Assembly (NCBI GenBank): GCA_032464575.1
Contig: JAWDKM010000003.1
Location: 62,001 to 126,000 of the forward strand
DNA from: Pontivivens sp032464575
GTDB lineage: Bacteria > Pseudomonadota > Alphaproteobacteria > Rhodobacterales > Rhodobacteraceae
DNA length: 64,000 bases
Direction of reading: 5' to 3'
The notes under the pieces were generated by a model. It saw only the letters and a list, made by a program, of their open reading frames with translations. It was not told where the DNA came from and did no database searches. Shown piece after piece: positions 9,582 to 17,846 of this stretch (positions are counted from its first letter, which is position 1; every line of letters starts with the position of its first letter). The translations under genes were made by a program, and so were the position numbers.

Positions 9582-10109
9582 ATGCGCCGGATCCTTGCGG
9601 CATGTCTGCTGGTCGCCTCCGGCGCCGCGGCCCAGGAGCCGGGCGCTGATTTCGAAGCCGATCGTCAGAAGCTGAACGCGCTGCACGAAGCAGGAGACTA
9701 CACGGGCTTCCTGCGCCACTACGTTCGCGTCATCGAAGGTACGGATTTCATTTCTCCGGAGCGTTTCTCGCTGACAGGTCAGATGGGAGAAATGACGGTT
9801 CGGCTCATCGATCACGTCGACGCGCAGGATCAGGTCGAGATCCTTGGAGCTGCCATTCCGCTGGTGGAGGAAGACGAGCAGTATCTCGGCCGTCCCTACC
9901 TATATATCACCTATGCCGATGCTCAGATGCAGGTCGGCGATGTTGAGGGTGCAGTGCGCAGCTTGGACGAGGCAGACACGGCCATGGAGCGGTTCGACTC
10001 CTTGGGCTGCCTGCCGGGGGCCAATGTAACGACCTGTCCCTACATATTGCCGTCGATATCCGAGTTACGCGACCGCGCAAGCAATCTGCGCCGCGAGTTA
10101 GAGGGTTAA
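9582..10109 (+). CDS. secreted protein of unknown function between nuoH and nuoI
   Basis: The ATG at 9582 gives a 175-residue product with a clear signal peptide (MRRILAACLLVASGAAAQ, cleavage after Ala). The mature part looks helical and TPR-like (LNALHEAGDYTGFLRHY; YADAQMQVGDVEGAVRSLDEA). Two cysteines near the C-terminus (GCLPG, TTCPY) may pair. The gene has visibly lower GC and different codon use from the nuo genes on both sides, so it may be a later arrival. I do not recognise the family. Confidence 0.75.
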   Translation: MRRILAACLLVASGAAAQEPGADFEADRQKLNALHEAGDYTGFLRHYVRVIEGTDFISPERFSLTGQMGEMTVRLIDHVDAQDQVEILGAAIPLVEEDEQYLGRPYLYITYADAQMQVGDVEGAVRSLDEADTAMERFDSLGCLPGANVTTCPYILPSISELRDRASNLRRELEG

Positions 10110-10116
10110 AATCAGC

Positions 10117-10608
10117 ATGGCCATGACATTCGACCGCGCCGCCAAGTACTTCCTGCTGGCGGACTTCTTCCAGGGGTTCAAGCTGGGGCTGAAGTACTTC
10201 TTCAAGCCCAAGGCGACGCTGAACTACCCGCATGAGAAGGGCCCGCTCTCCCCGCGCTTCCGCGGCGAGCACGCGCTGCGCCGCTATCCCAACGGCGAGG
10301 AGCGGTGCATCGCCTGCAAGCTGTGCGAGGCGATCTGCCCGGCGCAGGCCATCACCATCGATGCCGAACCGCGCGACGACGGCTCGCGCCGCACCACGCG
10401 CTACGACATCGACATGACGAAGTGCATCTATTGCGGCTTCTGCCAGGAGGCCTGCCCGGTCGACGCCATCGTCGAGGGGCCGAACTTCGAATTCTCGACC
10501 GAGACGCGTGAGGAGCTCTTTTACAACAAGGAAAAGCTCCTGGAGAACGGCGAGCGTTGGGAGGCGGAGATCGCCCGCAACCTCGAGCTCGACGCGCCCT
10601 ACCGCTGA
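10117..10608 (+). CDS. nuoI: NADH-quinone oxidoreductase subunit I (clusters N6a/N6b)
   Basis: This ferredoxin-like subunit carries two [4Fe-4S] clusters between NuoG and NuoB. The 163-residue product has both eight-iron motifs: C64, C67, C70, C74 (CIACKLCEAICP) and C103, C106, C109, C113 (CIYCGFCQEACP). The amphipathic N-terminus (residues 1-30) lies on the membrane. The last 17 codons recur almost exactly at 11148-11208, after the next gene, which marks a duplication in this part of the operon. Confidence 0.97.
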   Translation: MAMTFDRAAKYFLLADFFQGFKLGLKYFFKPKATLNYPHEKGPLSPRFRGEHALRRYPNGEERCIACKLCEAICPAQAITIDAEPRDDGSRRTTRYDIDMTKCIYCGFCQEACPVDAIVEGPNFEFSTETREELFYNKEKLLENGERWEAEIARNLELDAPYR

Positions 10609-10611
10609 GGC
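10551..10611 (+). repeat. 61-bp direct repeat, copy 1 (genuine 3' end of nuoI)
   Basis: These 61 bases cover the end of nuoI and its stop codon. The same sequence with one change (C at 10593, T at 11190) occurs at 11148-11208, exactly 597 bases downstream. A DUF4259 gene follows each copy. See the entry for copy 2. Confidence 0.95.
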
Positions 10612-10618
10612 CTGCGTC

Positions 10619-11044
10619 ATGGGTGCATGGGGAACAGGGCCACTCGAAAGCGATACCACGCTCGATTGGCTGGCCGACTACGATGGCGCCGGTGCGGCGG
10701 CGGTGAGGGAAGCGTTTGAAGCTCAGAAGGAGCAGGCGGGCGGAGAGTACATCGATTCCGATGTGTCGGAATGCGCCTGGATCGCGGCGGAGGCGGTTGC
10801 GCTTGCCCACGGACGTCCGCATACGAGCATGTCAACAAATCCGAACGCGGCCCCGTTGCAGCGTCATCTGGATGCGGTGCGTGCGGCGGACCTGCGTGAT
10901 GCGGCCATCGAAGCAACCACGTTGATGCGCGCCGACCAGTCCGAACTGCGCGAGCTCTGGACGGAAGACGACGCATCGGACGGCAATCCGTGGCTGACAG
11001 AGATCGCGGACCTGGAGGCGCGCCTGAAGGATGCGCCGGCTTGA
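10619..11044 (+). CDS. DUF4259 domain protein A
   Basis: The 141-residue product begins MGAWGTGPLESDTTLDWL, the signature start of DUF4259 proteins, a family of about 140 residues of unknown function often seen near immunity or toxin-like genes. The ATG at 10619 follows nuoI by 10 bases. The upstream in-frame extension lies in nuoI and is discarded. The protein is only distantly similar to the second DUF4259 gene (11216-11635), although the DNA in front of both is nearly identical. No catalytic motif is visible. Confidence 0.8.
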   Translation: MGAWGTGPLESDTTLDWLADYDGAGAAAVREAFEAQKEQAGGEYIDSDVSECAWIAAEAVALAHGRPHTSMSTNPNAAPLQRHLDAVRAADLRDAAIEATTLMRADQSELRELWTEDDASDGNPWLTEIADLEARLKDAPA

Positions 11045-11147
11045 CGAAAGCGGCAGTGAAGGTCGACGCTACCAGGCTGATACTGGAGCCATTTGCCGGG
11101 GCGCGGGAGGACGACATGGGAATCGAAAGACGGCGCGCGGAGCATGT

Positions 11148-11208
11148 CGAGCGTTGGGAGGCGGAGATCGCCCGCAACCTCGAGCTCGATGCGCCCTACC
11201 GCTGAGGC
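11148..11208 (+). pseudogene. duplicated nuoI tail, copy 2 of the 61-bp repeat
   Basis: The stretch encodes RWEAEIARNLELDAPYR and a stop, the exact C-terminus of NuoI, but without the rest of the gene. It differs from the genuine end of nuoI at one base of 61. The bases from about 11041 to 11147 upstream do not resemble nuoI. An ATG at 11116 could give a 29-residue peptide with this tail, probably without function. The arrangement is what insertion of a DUF4259 gene with a nuoI end, by recombination in the nuoI tail, would leave behind. Confidence 0.85.
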
Positions 11209-11215
11209 GGGGACG

Positions 11216-11635
11216 ATGGGGGCCTGGGGCGCGGGCGTCTTCGACAACGACGATGCGGGCGACTGGCTCTACGAGTACGAGGAGCGTGGCGCCGACGCGG
11301 TGATCGAGGCGTTCGCCACCGTGCGCGACTCGCACGCCGCCGGTTATGTGGAGCTGCCCGAGGGCGGGGCCGCGGTGGCGGCGGCCGAGGCGGTCGCCTT
11401 CGCCCTCGGCCGGCCCGATCCCGAGATCATGGACAGCATCGCCGCGACGCTGAGCCGCCACGCGCCGGCCGTCGCGGCCCTTTCCGACATCCGCAGCCGC
11501 GCCCGCGACGCCCTGTCGCTGGTGATGGAGGAGGAGGCGACCTCGGAGCTTCTGGAGCTGTGGATGGAGGGCGGCGAGGACGGGGCCGGGGACTTTCTGG
11601 CCGCGATTGCCGCCCTGAAGGCGCGATTAGCGTAA
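11216..11635 (+). CDS. DUF4259 domain protein B
   Basis: This 139-residue product also opens with the DUF4259 signature (MGAWGAGVFDNDDAGDWL). It is more GC-rich than copy A and fits the codon use of the nuo operon better, so it may be the resident copy. It is preceded by the duplicated nuoI tail and followed by an 81-base gap before nuoJ. Identity with copy A is limited to scattered positions (MGAWG.G...D...DW, AEAVA.A.GRP, EL.ELW), so the two are old paralogues or xenologues. Function is unknown. Confidence 0.8.
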   Translation: MGAWGAGVFDNDDAGDWLYEYEERGADAVIEAFATVRDSHAAGYVELPEGGAAVAAAEAVAFALGRPDPEIMDSIAATLSRHAPAVAALSDIRSRARDALSLVMEEEATSELLELWMEGGEDGAGDFLAAIAALKARLA

Positions 11636-11644
11636 CACCTTGTC

Positions 11645-11665
11645 GTCTCGGTCTTGAGCCGGGAC
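11645..11665. repeat. REP-like hairpin in the gap before nuoJ
   Basis: The bases GTCTCGG and CCGGGAC form a 7-bp stem with one mismatch around a seven-base loop. It resembles the short GC-rich palindromes scattered between genes later in the window (31146, 31201, 46901). It lies inside the operon, so if it acts at all it would affect mRNA processing or stability rather than stop transcription. Confidence 0.4.
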
Positions 11666-11716
11666 AGCACAGCCGATAGAGAGACGCCGAACCGGCGCAA
11701 CACCCAAGGGACTGCC

Positions 11717-12331
11717 ATGACCGTCGCAGCCGTCATCTTTTACCTGTTCGCGATCACGCTGGTGGCGGCGGGCCTGCTCGTCGTCCTCGCGCGCAACCCG
11801 GTGCACTCGGTGCTGTGGCTGATCCTCGCCTTCTTTTCGGCCGGCGGGCTCTTCGTCCTGATGGGGGCGGAGTTCATCGCGCTGCTGTTGCTCATCGTCT
11901 ACGTGGGCGCGGTCGCGGTTCTGTTCCTCTTCGTCGTCATGATGCTGGACGTGGATTTCGCGGAGCTGCGACAGGGGATTGCGCAGCACATGCCGATCGC
12001 GCTGCTGATCGGCGTGATCCTGGTGATGGAGCTGATGCTGGTGATCGGCGTCTGGGCCTTCGCCGACGCAGCGCCCGAGCTGCGCGCGGCCATCGCGCCG
12101 ACGCCGTCGGAGACGCAGAACACCGTGGCCCTCGGGCAGATCATATACACCGACTACATCTACCTCTTCCAGGCGGCGGGGCTGATCCTGTTCGTCGCGA
12201 TGGTCGGCGCCATCGTGCTGACCCTGCGCCACCGCGTCGACGTCAAGCGCCAGAACGTGCTCAAGCAGATGTACCGCGACCCTGCCGAGGCCGTGGTGAT
12301 GAAGGACGTTAAGCCCGGGCAGGGGCTCTAG
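11717..12331 (+). CDS. nuoJ: NADH-quinone oxidoreductase subunit J
   Basis: This small membrane subunit of complex I has five helices; the 204-residue product shows them, including the conserved GAEFIALLLLIVYVGAVAVLFLFVVMMLD segment around residues 55-83 with its glutamate. The ATG at 11717 was chosen because it starts the hydrophobic N-terminus (MTVAAVIFYLFAI); the in-frame upstream extension is polar and lies in the hairpin gap. The C-terminal cytosolic tail is basic. Confidence 0.96.
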   Translation: MTVAAVIFYLFAITLVAAGLLVVLARNPVHSVLWLILAFFSAGGLFVLMGAEFIALLLLIVYVGAVAVLFLFVVMMLDVDFAELRQGIAQHMPIALLIGVILVMELMLVIGVWAFADAAPELRAAIAPTPSETQNTVALGQIIYTDYIYLFQAAGLILFVAMVGAIVLTLRHRVDVKRQNVLKQMYRDPAEAVVMKDVKPGQGL

Positions 12332-12334
12332 GGG

Positions 12335-12412
12335 ATGACGCGCCGGCAACGCGGCTGGTTCGCCATCACCCTCGCCATCGCGGTGGCGGTCTTCGTGGCG
12401 ATAACGGATTGA
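12335..12412 (+). CDS. 25-residue membrane micropeptide between nuoJ and nuoK
   Basis: A short frame starts with ATG three bases after the nuoJ stop and encodes a basic N-terminus (MTRRQRGW) followed by one hydrophobic helix (FAITLAIAVAVFVAI) and the ending TD. GGGG just before the ATG can serve as ribosome binding site. The composition is that of a single-span membrane peptide with a positive-inside N-terminus. It is too short for routine gene calling; expression is unproved. Confidence 0.5.
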   Translation: MTRRQRGWFAITLAIAVAVFVAITD

Positions 12413-12443
12413 TCAGGGGCCGTCCGGGCCCGGAGAAGAACGC

Positions 12444-12749
12444 ATGATCGGACTTGAACACTACCTCACCGTTGCCGCCCTGCTGTTCGTTACGGGCATC
12501 TTCGGCATCTTCCTCAACCGCAAGAACGTCATCGTCATCCTGATGTCGATCGAGCTCATGCTGCTCGCGGTCAACATCAACATGGTGGCGTTCTCCACCT
12601 TCCTCGGCGATCTGGTCGGGCAGGTCTTCACCCTGTTCATCCTGACCGTCGCGGCCGCCGAGGCGGCCATCGGCCTGGCCATCCTCGTCTGCTTCTTCCG
12701 CAACCGCGGAACGATCCAGGTCGAGGACGTGAACGTGATGAAGGGCTGA
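12444..12749 (+). CDS. nuoK: NADH-quinone oxidoreductase subunit K
   Basis: This 101-residue, three-helix membrane subunit matches the MrpC-like family of complex I. The helices lie at about residues 3-20, 28-50 and 60-85, with the conserved glutamates of the proton path in helix 2 (SIELMLLAVN) and helix 3 (AAAEAAIGLAI). It ends one base before the nuoL ATG. Confidence 0.97.
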   Translation: MIGLEHYLTVAALLFVTGIFGIFLNRKNVIVILMSIELMLLAVNINMVAFSTFLGDLVGQVFTLFILTVAAAEAAIGLAILVCFFRNRGTIQVEDVNVMKG

Positions 12750-12750
12750 C

Positions 12751-14832
12751 ATGTATCAGATCATCGTCTTCGCGCCGCTGATCGCGGCCATCATCGCGGG
12801 CTTCGGCTGGCGGATCATCTCGGAGAAGGGCGCGCAGGTCGTGACGACCGGCGCCGTGATGGTGGCGGCCGTGCTGAGCTGGGTCGCCTTCCTCGGCTTC
12901 GACGGCGAGACGCAGAGCGTCACGGTGATGCGCTGGATCGACAGCGGGTCGATGGTGGCCGACTGGGCCTTCCGCATCGACCGGCTGAGCGTGACGATGC
13001 TGGTGGTGGTCAACACCGTCTCGGCGCTCGTCCACCTCTACTCCTTCGGCTACATGGCCCACGATCCGGAGTTCCACGAGGGCGAGAGCTACAAGCCGCG
13101 CTTCTTCGCATACCTCTCCTTCTTCACCTTCACGATGCTGATGCTGGTGACGGCGGACAACCTGATCCAGATGTTCTTCGGCTGGGAGGGCGTCGGCGTC
13201 GCTTCCTACCTGCTGATCGGCTTCTACTTCCGCAAGCAGTCGGCGGGCGCGGCGGCGATGAAGGCGTTCATCGTGAACCGTGTGGGCGATTTCGGCTACC
13301 TCCTGGGTATCTTCGCGATCTTCCTGCTGACCGACAGCGTGGAGTTCTCCACCATCTTCGCCGAGGTGCCGGAGCTGGCCGGGACCACGATCAATTTCCT
13401 GGGCGCCGAGCTGCCGGCGCTGGAGGTCGTGGGCATCCTTCTGTTCATCGGCGCGATGGGCAAGTCGGCGCAGCTGTTCCTGCACACCTGGCTGCCCGAC
13501 GCGATGGAGGGGCCGACGCCGGTCTCCGCCCTCATTCACGCGGCGACGATGGTGACGGCGGGCGTCTTCCTCGTCTGCCGCATGTCGCCGATCTACGAGG
13601 AGACGGTCTTCGCCTCCAACTTCATCGTGACGCTGGGCGCGATGACGGCGTTCTTTGCCGCCACGGTCGGCCTGGTGCAGAACGACATCAAGCGGGTGAT
13701 CGCGTACTCCACCTGCTCGCAGCTCGGCTACATGTTCGTGGCGGCCGGTGTCGGTTTCTATCAGGCGGCGATGTTCCACCTGTTCACGCACGCGGCCTTC
13801 AAGGCGATGCTGTTCCTCGGCGCCGGTTCGGTCATCCACGCGATGCACCACGAGCAGGACATGCGGAACTACGGCGGGCTCAGGACCAAGATCCCGGTCA
13901 CGTTCTGGACCATGATGATCGGCACGCTCGCCATCACCGGCGTGGGCATCCCGTTCAGCTACGACCTGTTCGGCGTGCCGATCGGCCTCGCGGGCTTCGT
14001 GTCGAAGGATGCGATCATCGAGGGGGCCTTTGCCGGAAGCGCCTACTTCGCCTTCTGGGCGCTGGTGATCGCGGCGCTGTTCACAAGCTTCTATTCCTGG
14101 CGGCTGATCTTCCTCACCTTCTACGGCGAGCCGCGGGGCGATGCGCACACGCACGACCACGCGCATGAGAGCCCGCGGGTCATGACCGTGCCGCTGATCG
14201 TGCTGGCGGTCGGTGCGATCCTCGCGGGCACCCTGTTCTACAAGCCCTTCGTGGGTTCGGGTGCCGATGCCTTCTTCGGCCCGGCCATCGCGCAGCAGGG
14301 CGCGCCGTCCTACGGGGACGACCACGGCGAGGATCATGGTGAGGACCATGCCGCCGAGGAGAGCCATGGCGACGACAGCCACGGTGAGGCATATGCCGAC
14401 GGCTCCCACGGGCCGGACGTGATCGACAACTACCACTACGTTCCGTGGTGGGTGAAGCTGTCGCCGTTCCTCACCATGCTGTTGGGCCTTGCGACCGCCT
14501 ACCAGTTCTACATCCGCGCGCCCGAGACGCCGGGCAAGCTGGCGCGGACGCTGCCGGGGCTCTACGCCTTCCTGCTCAACAAGTGGTACTTCGACGAGAT
14601 CTACCAGGTGTTCTTCGTCCAGCCGACGCAGTGGCTCGGCAAGTTCCTCTGGAAGAAGGGCGACGGCGCGACCATCGACGGCGGGATCAACGGGATCGCC
14701 ATGGGCATCGTGCCGTTCCTCACGCGGCTCTCCGGCCGGGCGCAGTCCGGCTACGTCTTCCACTACGCCTTCGCGATGATCCTCGGCCTCGCCGTCATCA
14801 TCACGTGGTTCGCCATCCGGGGAGCTTCCTGA
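12751..14832 (+). CDS. nuoL: NADH-quinone oxidoreductase subunit L
   Basis: This antiporter-like subunit is the distal proton pump of complex I and carries the long lateral helix. The 693-residue product has the family core (FFGWEGVGVASYLLIGFY, HTWLPDAMEGPTPVSALIHAATMVTAG) and conserved lysines and glutamate. It is longer than the E. coli protein (613) mainly because of a His/Asp/Glu-rich loop at about residues 522-556 (HGEDHGEDHAAEESHGDD) and a smaller one near 464-473 (DAHTHDHAHE). Such loops are known in Rhodobacterales and could bind metal; that is inference. Confidence 0.97.
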   Translation: MYQIIVFAPLIAAIIAGFGWRIISEKGAQVVTTGAVMVAAVLSWVAFLGFDGETQSVTVMRWIDSGSMVADWAFRIDRLSVTMLVVVNTVSALVHLYSFGYMAHDPEFHEGESYKPRFFAYLSFFTFTMLMLVTADNLIQMFFGWEGVGVASYLLIGFYFRKQSAGAAAMKAFIVNRVGDFGYLLGIFAIFLLTDSVEFSTIFAEVPELAGTTINFLGAELPALEVVGILLFIGAMGKSAQLFLHTWLPDAMEGPTPVSALIHAATMVTAGVFLVCRMSPIYEETVFASNFIVTLGAMTAFFAATVGLVQNDIKRVIAYSTCSQLGYMFVAAGVGFYQAAMFHLFTHAAFKAMLFLGAGSVIHAMHHEQDMRNYGGLRTKIPVTFWTMMIGTLAITGVGIPFSYDLFGVPIGLAGFVSKDAIIEGAFAGSAYFAFWALVIAALFTSFYSWRLIFLTFYGEPRGDAHTHDHAHESPRVMTVPLIVLAVGAILAGTLFYKPFVGSGADAFFGPAIAQQGAPSYGDDHGEDHGEDHAAEESHGDDSHGEAYADGSHGPDVIDNYHYVPWWVKLSPFLTMLLGLATAYQFYIRAPETPGKLARTLPGLYAFLLNKWYFDEIYQVFFVQPTQWLGKFLWKKGDGATIDGGINGIAMGIVPFLTRLSGRAQSGYVFHYAFAMILGLAVIITWFAIRGAS

Positions 14833-14836
14833 GATC

Positions 14837-16396
14837 ATGGACGGCTATCTGCTCTCTCTCATCACGTTCACGCCCGCGATCGGCGCGGTCATCCTCGGCC
14901 TGCTGCTGCGCGGCGAGGACGAGATGGCGGTCCGCAACGCGAAGCTGCTGACGCTCGCCGTCACGGTCTTCACGTTCCTGCTGTCGCTCGCGGTGCTGAC
15001 CGGGTTCGACCCCTCCAACCCCGACTTCCAGTTCGTGGAGGAGACGGAGTGGCTGGGCGGCCTGACCTACAAGATGGGCGTGGACGGGATCAGCGTGCTC
15101 TTCGTGATGCTGACCACCGCGCTGATGCCGCTGGTGATCGGGGCGAGCTGGAACGTCACCCACCGGGTCAAGGAATACATGATGGCGTTCCTCCTTCTGG
15201 AGACGCTCATGATCGGCGTGTTCTGCGCGCTCGACCTCATCCTGTTCTACCTGTTCTTCGAGGCGGGCCTGATCCCGATGTTCCTGATCATCGGGATCTG
15301 GGGCGGCGCGGCGCGGATCTACGCCGCGTTCAAGTTCTTCCTCTACACCCTGCTCGGCTCCGTCCTGATGCTGATCGCGATGATGTACATGATCGCCGAT
15401 GCCGGCACGACGGACATCGTGCGTCTGCTGAGCCACGAATTCAGCTACGGCACCTTCACCTTCGCGGGGATCGAGATTGTGGGGGGCGCGCAGCTCCTCC
15501 TCTGGCTCGCCTTCTTCGCGAGCTTCGCGGTGAAGATGCCGATGTGGCCGGTCCACACCTGGCTGCCGGACGCGCACGTGCAGGCGCCCACCGCGGGTTC
15601 CATGGTGCTGGCGGCGATCCTCCTGAAGATGGGCGGCTACGGCTTCCTGCGCTTCTCGATCCCGATGTTCCCCGTCGCCTCCGACATGATGGCGGAGTTC
15701 GTCTTCGCCCTCTCGGTCATCGCGATCATCTACACCTCGCTGGTCGCCCTGATGCAGGAGGACATGAAGAAGCTGATCGCCTATTCCTCCGTCGCCCACA
15801 TGGGCTTCGTGACCATGGGGATCTTCGCGGCGAACCGGCAGGGCTTCGACGGTGCGATCTTCCAGATGATCTCCCACGGCTTCATCTCCGGTGCGCTCTT
15901 CCTCGCGGTGGGGGTGATCTACGACCGGATGCACACGCGGGAGATCGCGGCCTATGGCGGCCTCGCGAACCGGATGCCGGCCTTCGCACTCGTCTTCATG
16001 CTGTTCACCATGGGCAATGTGGGCCTGCCGGGCACCTCGGGCTTCGTCGGCGAGTTCCTGACGCTGTCCGGTGCCTTCCAGGCGAACACATGGGTCGCTC
16101 TGCTCGCCTGTACCGGCGTGATCCTCAGTGCAGGCTACGCGCTATGGCTCTACCGCCGGGTCGTCTTCGGCGAGCTGGTCAAGGAGAGCCTGAAGTCGAT
16201 CCAGGACATGGACCGGCGGGAAAAGCTGCTGTTCGCGCCCTTCATCTTCTTCACCCTCCTGCTCGGCGTCTATCCGAGTGTCGTGACCGACATCATCGGG
16301 CCGAGCACCGAGGCGCTGCTCTCTTCCTACGAACTCGCGCTGGCGGAGGCGGAGACGCTTCTGGCCGAGGCGCACGATACCGCTGCGGAGCACTGA
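14837..16396 (+). CDS. nuoM: NADH-quinone oxidoreductase subunit M
   Basis: The 519-residue product is the second antiporter-like proton-pumping subunit of complex I, with about 14 membrane helices. The family pattern is complete: FFEAGLIPMFLIIGIWGG with its glutamate (about 135-152), the AVKMPMWPVHTWLPDAHVQAPTAGS loop (about 233-257, here written in part), and LIAYSSVAHMGFV. It starts four bases after nuoL. Confidence 0.97.
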   Translation: MDGYLLSLITFTPAIGAVILGLLLRGEDEMAVRNAKLLTLAVTVFTFLLSLAVLTGFDPSNPDFQFVEETEWLGGLTYKMGVDGISVLFVMLTTALMPLVIGASWNVTHRVKEYMMAFLLLETLMIGVFCALDLILFYLFFEAGLIPMFLIIGIWGGAARIYAAFKFFLYTLLGSVLMLIAMMYMIADAGTTDIVRLLSHEFSYGTFTFAGIEIVGGAQLLLWLAFFASFAVKMPMWPVHTWLPDAHVQAPTAGSMVLAAILLKMGGYGFLRFSIPMFPVASDMMAEFVFALSVIAIIYTSLVALMQEDMKKLIAYSSVAHMGFVTMGIFAANRQGFDGAIFQMISHGFISGALFLAVGVIYDRMHTREIAAYGGLANRMPAFALVFMLFTMGNVGLPGTSGFVGEFLTLSGAFQANTWVALLACTGVILSAGYALWLYRRVVFGELVKESLKSIQDMDRREKLLFAPFIFFTLLLGVYPSVVTDIIGPSTEALLSSYELALAEAETLLAEAHDTAAEH

Positions 16397-16397
16397 G

Positions 16398-17846
16398 ATG
16401 CTGGCTAACGACATTTCCACCGTCCTGCCCGAGCTGCTGCTCGCGGGCTATGCGATGGCGGCCCTCATGTTCGGCGTCTTCTTCGGACAGGACCGGCGGG
16501 GCGAACTGATCCTCGTGGTCACCGTCGCGGTGCTCGTCGTCATCGCCTTCATGGTGGGCACGGGCGATCCGGGGACGCGCATCGCCTTCAACGGGGCGTT
16601 CATCGACGACGGGTTCTCGCGCTTTGCCAAGGTGACGCTGCTGTTGGGGGCGGCGGTGATGCTGCTGCTGTCGCGCGAGTACCTCAAGCGCGTGGAGTTG
16701 ATGAAGTTCGAGTTCCCGGTGCTGATCGCGCTCGCCACCGTGGGCATGATGATGATGGTCTCCGCCGGGGACCTGATGGCGCTCTACATGGGACTGGAGC
16801 TGCAATCGCTGGCGCTCTACGTGGTGGCCTCCTTCCGGCGCGACTCCCTGCGCTCGACGGAGGCGGGGCTGAAATACTTCGTGCTGGGCGCGCTGTCGTC
16901 GGGCCTGCTGCTCTACGGCGCGTCGCTGGTTTACGGCTACACAGGCACCACCGTCTTTGCGGGCATCGCCACGGTGATCGCGGAGGAGGGCGTCGGCCTC
17001 GGCCTTCTCTTCGGCCTCGTCTTCCTCGTCGCGGGTTTCGCGTTCAAGATCTCCGCCGCGCCCTTCCACATGTGGACACCGGACGTCTACGAGGGCTCGC
17101 CTACGCCGGTCACCGCCTTCTTCGCGACGGCGCCGAAGGTCGCTGCCGCAGGCATGTTCGCGCGCGTGATGATCGACGGGTTCGCGGGTGCCGTCGCGGA
17201 CTGGCAGCAGATCCTGACCTTCCTTGCCATCGCCTCCATGTTCCTCGGCTCGATCGCGGCGATCGGGCAGACCAACATCAAGCGGCTGATGGCCTATTCC
17301 TCGATCGGGCACATGGGCTTCGCGCTGGTGGGCCTCGCCGCCGGCACGCCGGAGGGCATCCAGGCGCTGCTCCTCTACATGGCGATCTACGTGGTGATGA
17401 ACGTGGGCACCTTCGCCTTCATCCTGAACATGGAGCGGGACGGCCGGCCCGTGACCGACATCTACGCCCTCGGCCTCTATTCCCGCGTGCGGCCGGGCCG
17501 CGCGCTGGCGCTGGCGATCCTGATGTTCTCGCTGGCCGGGATCCCGCCGCTCGTCGGCTTCTTCGCGAAGTTCTACGTCTTCCAGGCCGCGGTGGCGGCA
17601 GGGCTGGTGCCGCTGGCGGTGCTCGGCGTGATCGCGAGCGTGATCGGGGCCTACTACTACCTCCGGATCATCTACCTCATGTATTTCGGGGACGAGGTCG
17701 ACGCGCTGACCGGCCGGATGCCGGTGACGCACGGGCTCGCGCTCGGCGGGGCGGCGCTGGTCATGGTGCTGGGCGCGCTGCCGGTGGTGAACCTCTTCGG
17801 GGTCGAGGCGCTGGCGGCGGAGGCCGCGGCGACGCTGTTCAACTAG
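16398..17846 (+). CDS. nuoN: NADH-quinone oxidoreductase subunit N
   Basis: This is the third antiporter-like proton pump of complex I and the last nuo gene. The 482-residue product shows the YMGLELQSLALYVVASF segment, the FHMWTPDVYEGSPTPVTAFF loop and LMAYSSIGHMGFAL. It starts one base after nuoM. Its stop codon is followed immediately, with no spacer, by the ATG of birA, so expression of the cofactor genes downstream is tied to complex I. Confidence 0.97.
   Translation: MLANDISTVLPELLLAGYAMAALMFGVFFGQDRRGELILVVTVAVLVVIAFMVGTGDPGTRIAFNGAFIDDGFSRFAKVTLLLGAAVMLLLSREYLKRVELMKFEFPVLIALATVGMMMMVSAGDLMALYMGLELQSLALYVVASFRRDSLRSTEAGLKYFVLGALSSGLLLYGASLVYGYTGTTVFAGIATVIAEEGVGLGLLFGLVFLVAGFAFKISAAPFHMWTPDVYEGSPTPVTAFFATAPKVAAAGMFARVMIDGFAGAVADWQQILTFLAIASMFLGSIAAIGQTNIKRLMAYSSIGHMGFALVGLAAGTPEGIQALLLYMAIYVVMNVGTFAFILNMERDGRPVTDIYALGLYSRVRPGRALALAILMFSLAGIPPLVGFFAKFYVFQAAVAAGLVPLAVLGVIASVIGAYYYLRIIYLMYFGDEVDALTGRMPVTHGLALGGAALVMVLGALPVVNLFGVEALAAEAAATLFN

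Noticed and set aside
12637..14838. Minus-strand open frame of 733 codons opposite nuoL
   Set aside because: Its translation is His/Arg/Asp-rich without structure, has no ribosome binding site, and mirrors the codon bias of nuoL. Long antisense frames of this sort are expected at high GC; the same applies opposite nuoG (5727-7823), acnA (32848-35829), nuoM/nuoN and thrS (44231-45928).
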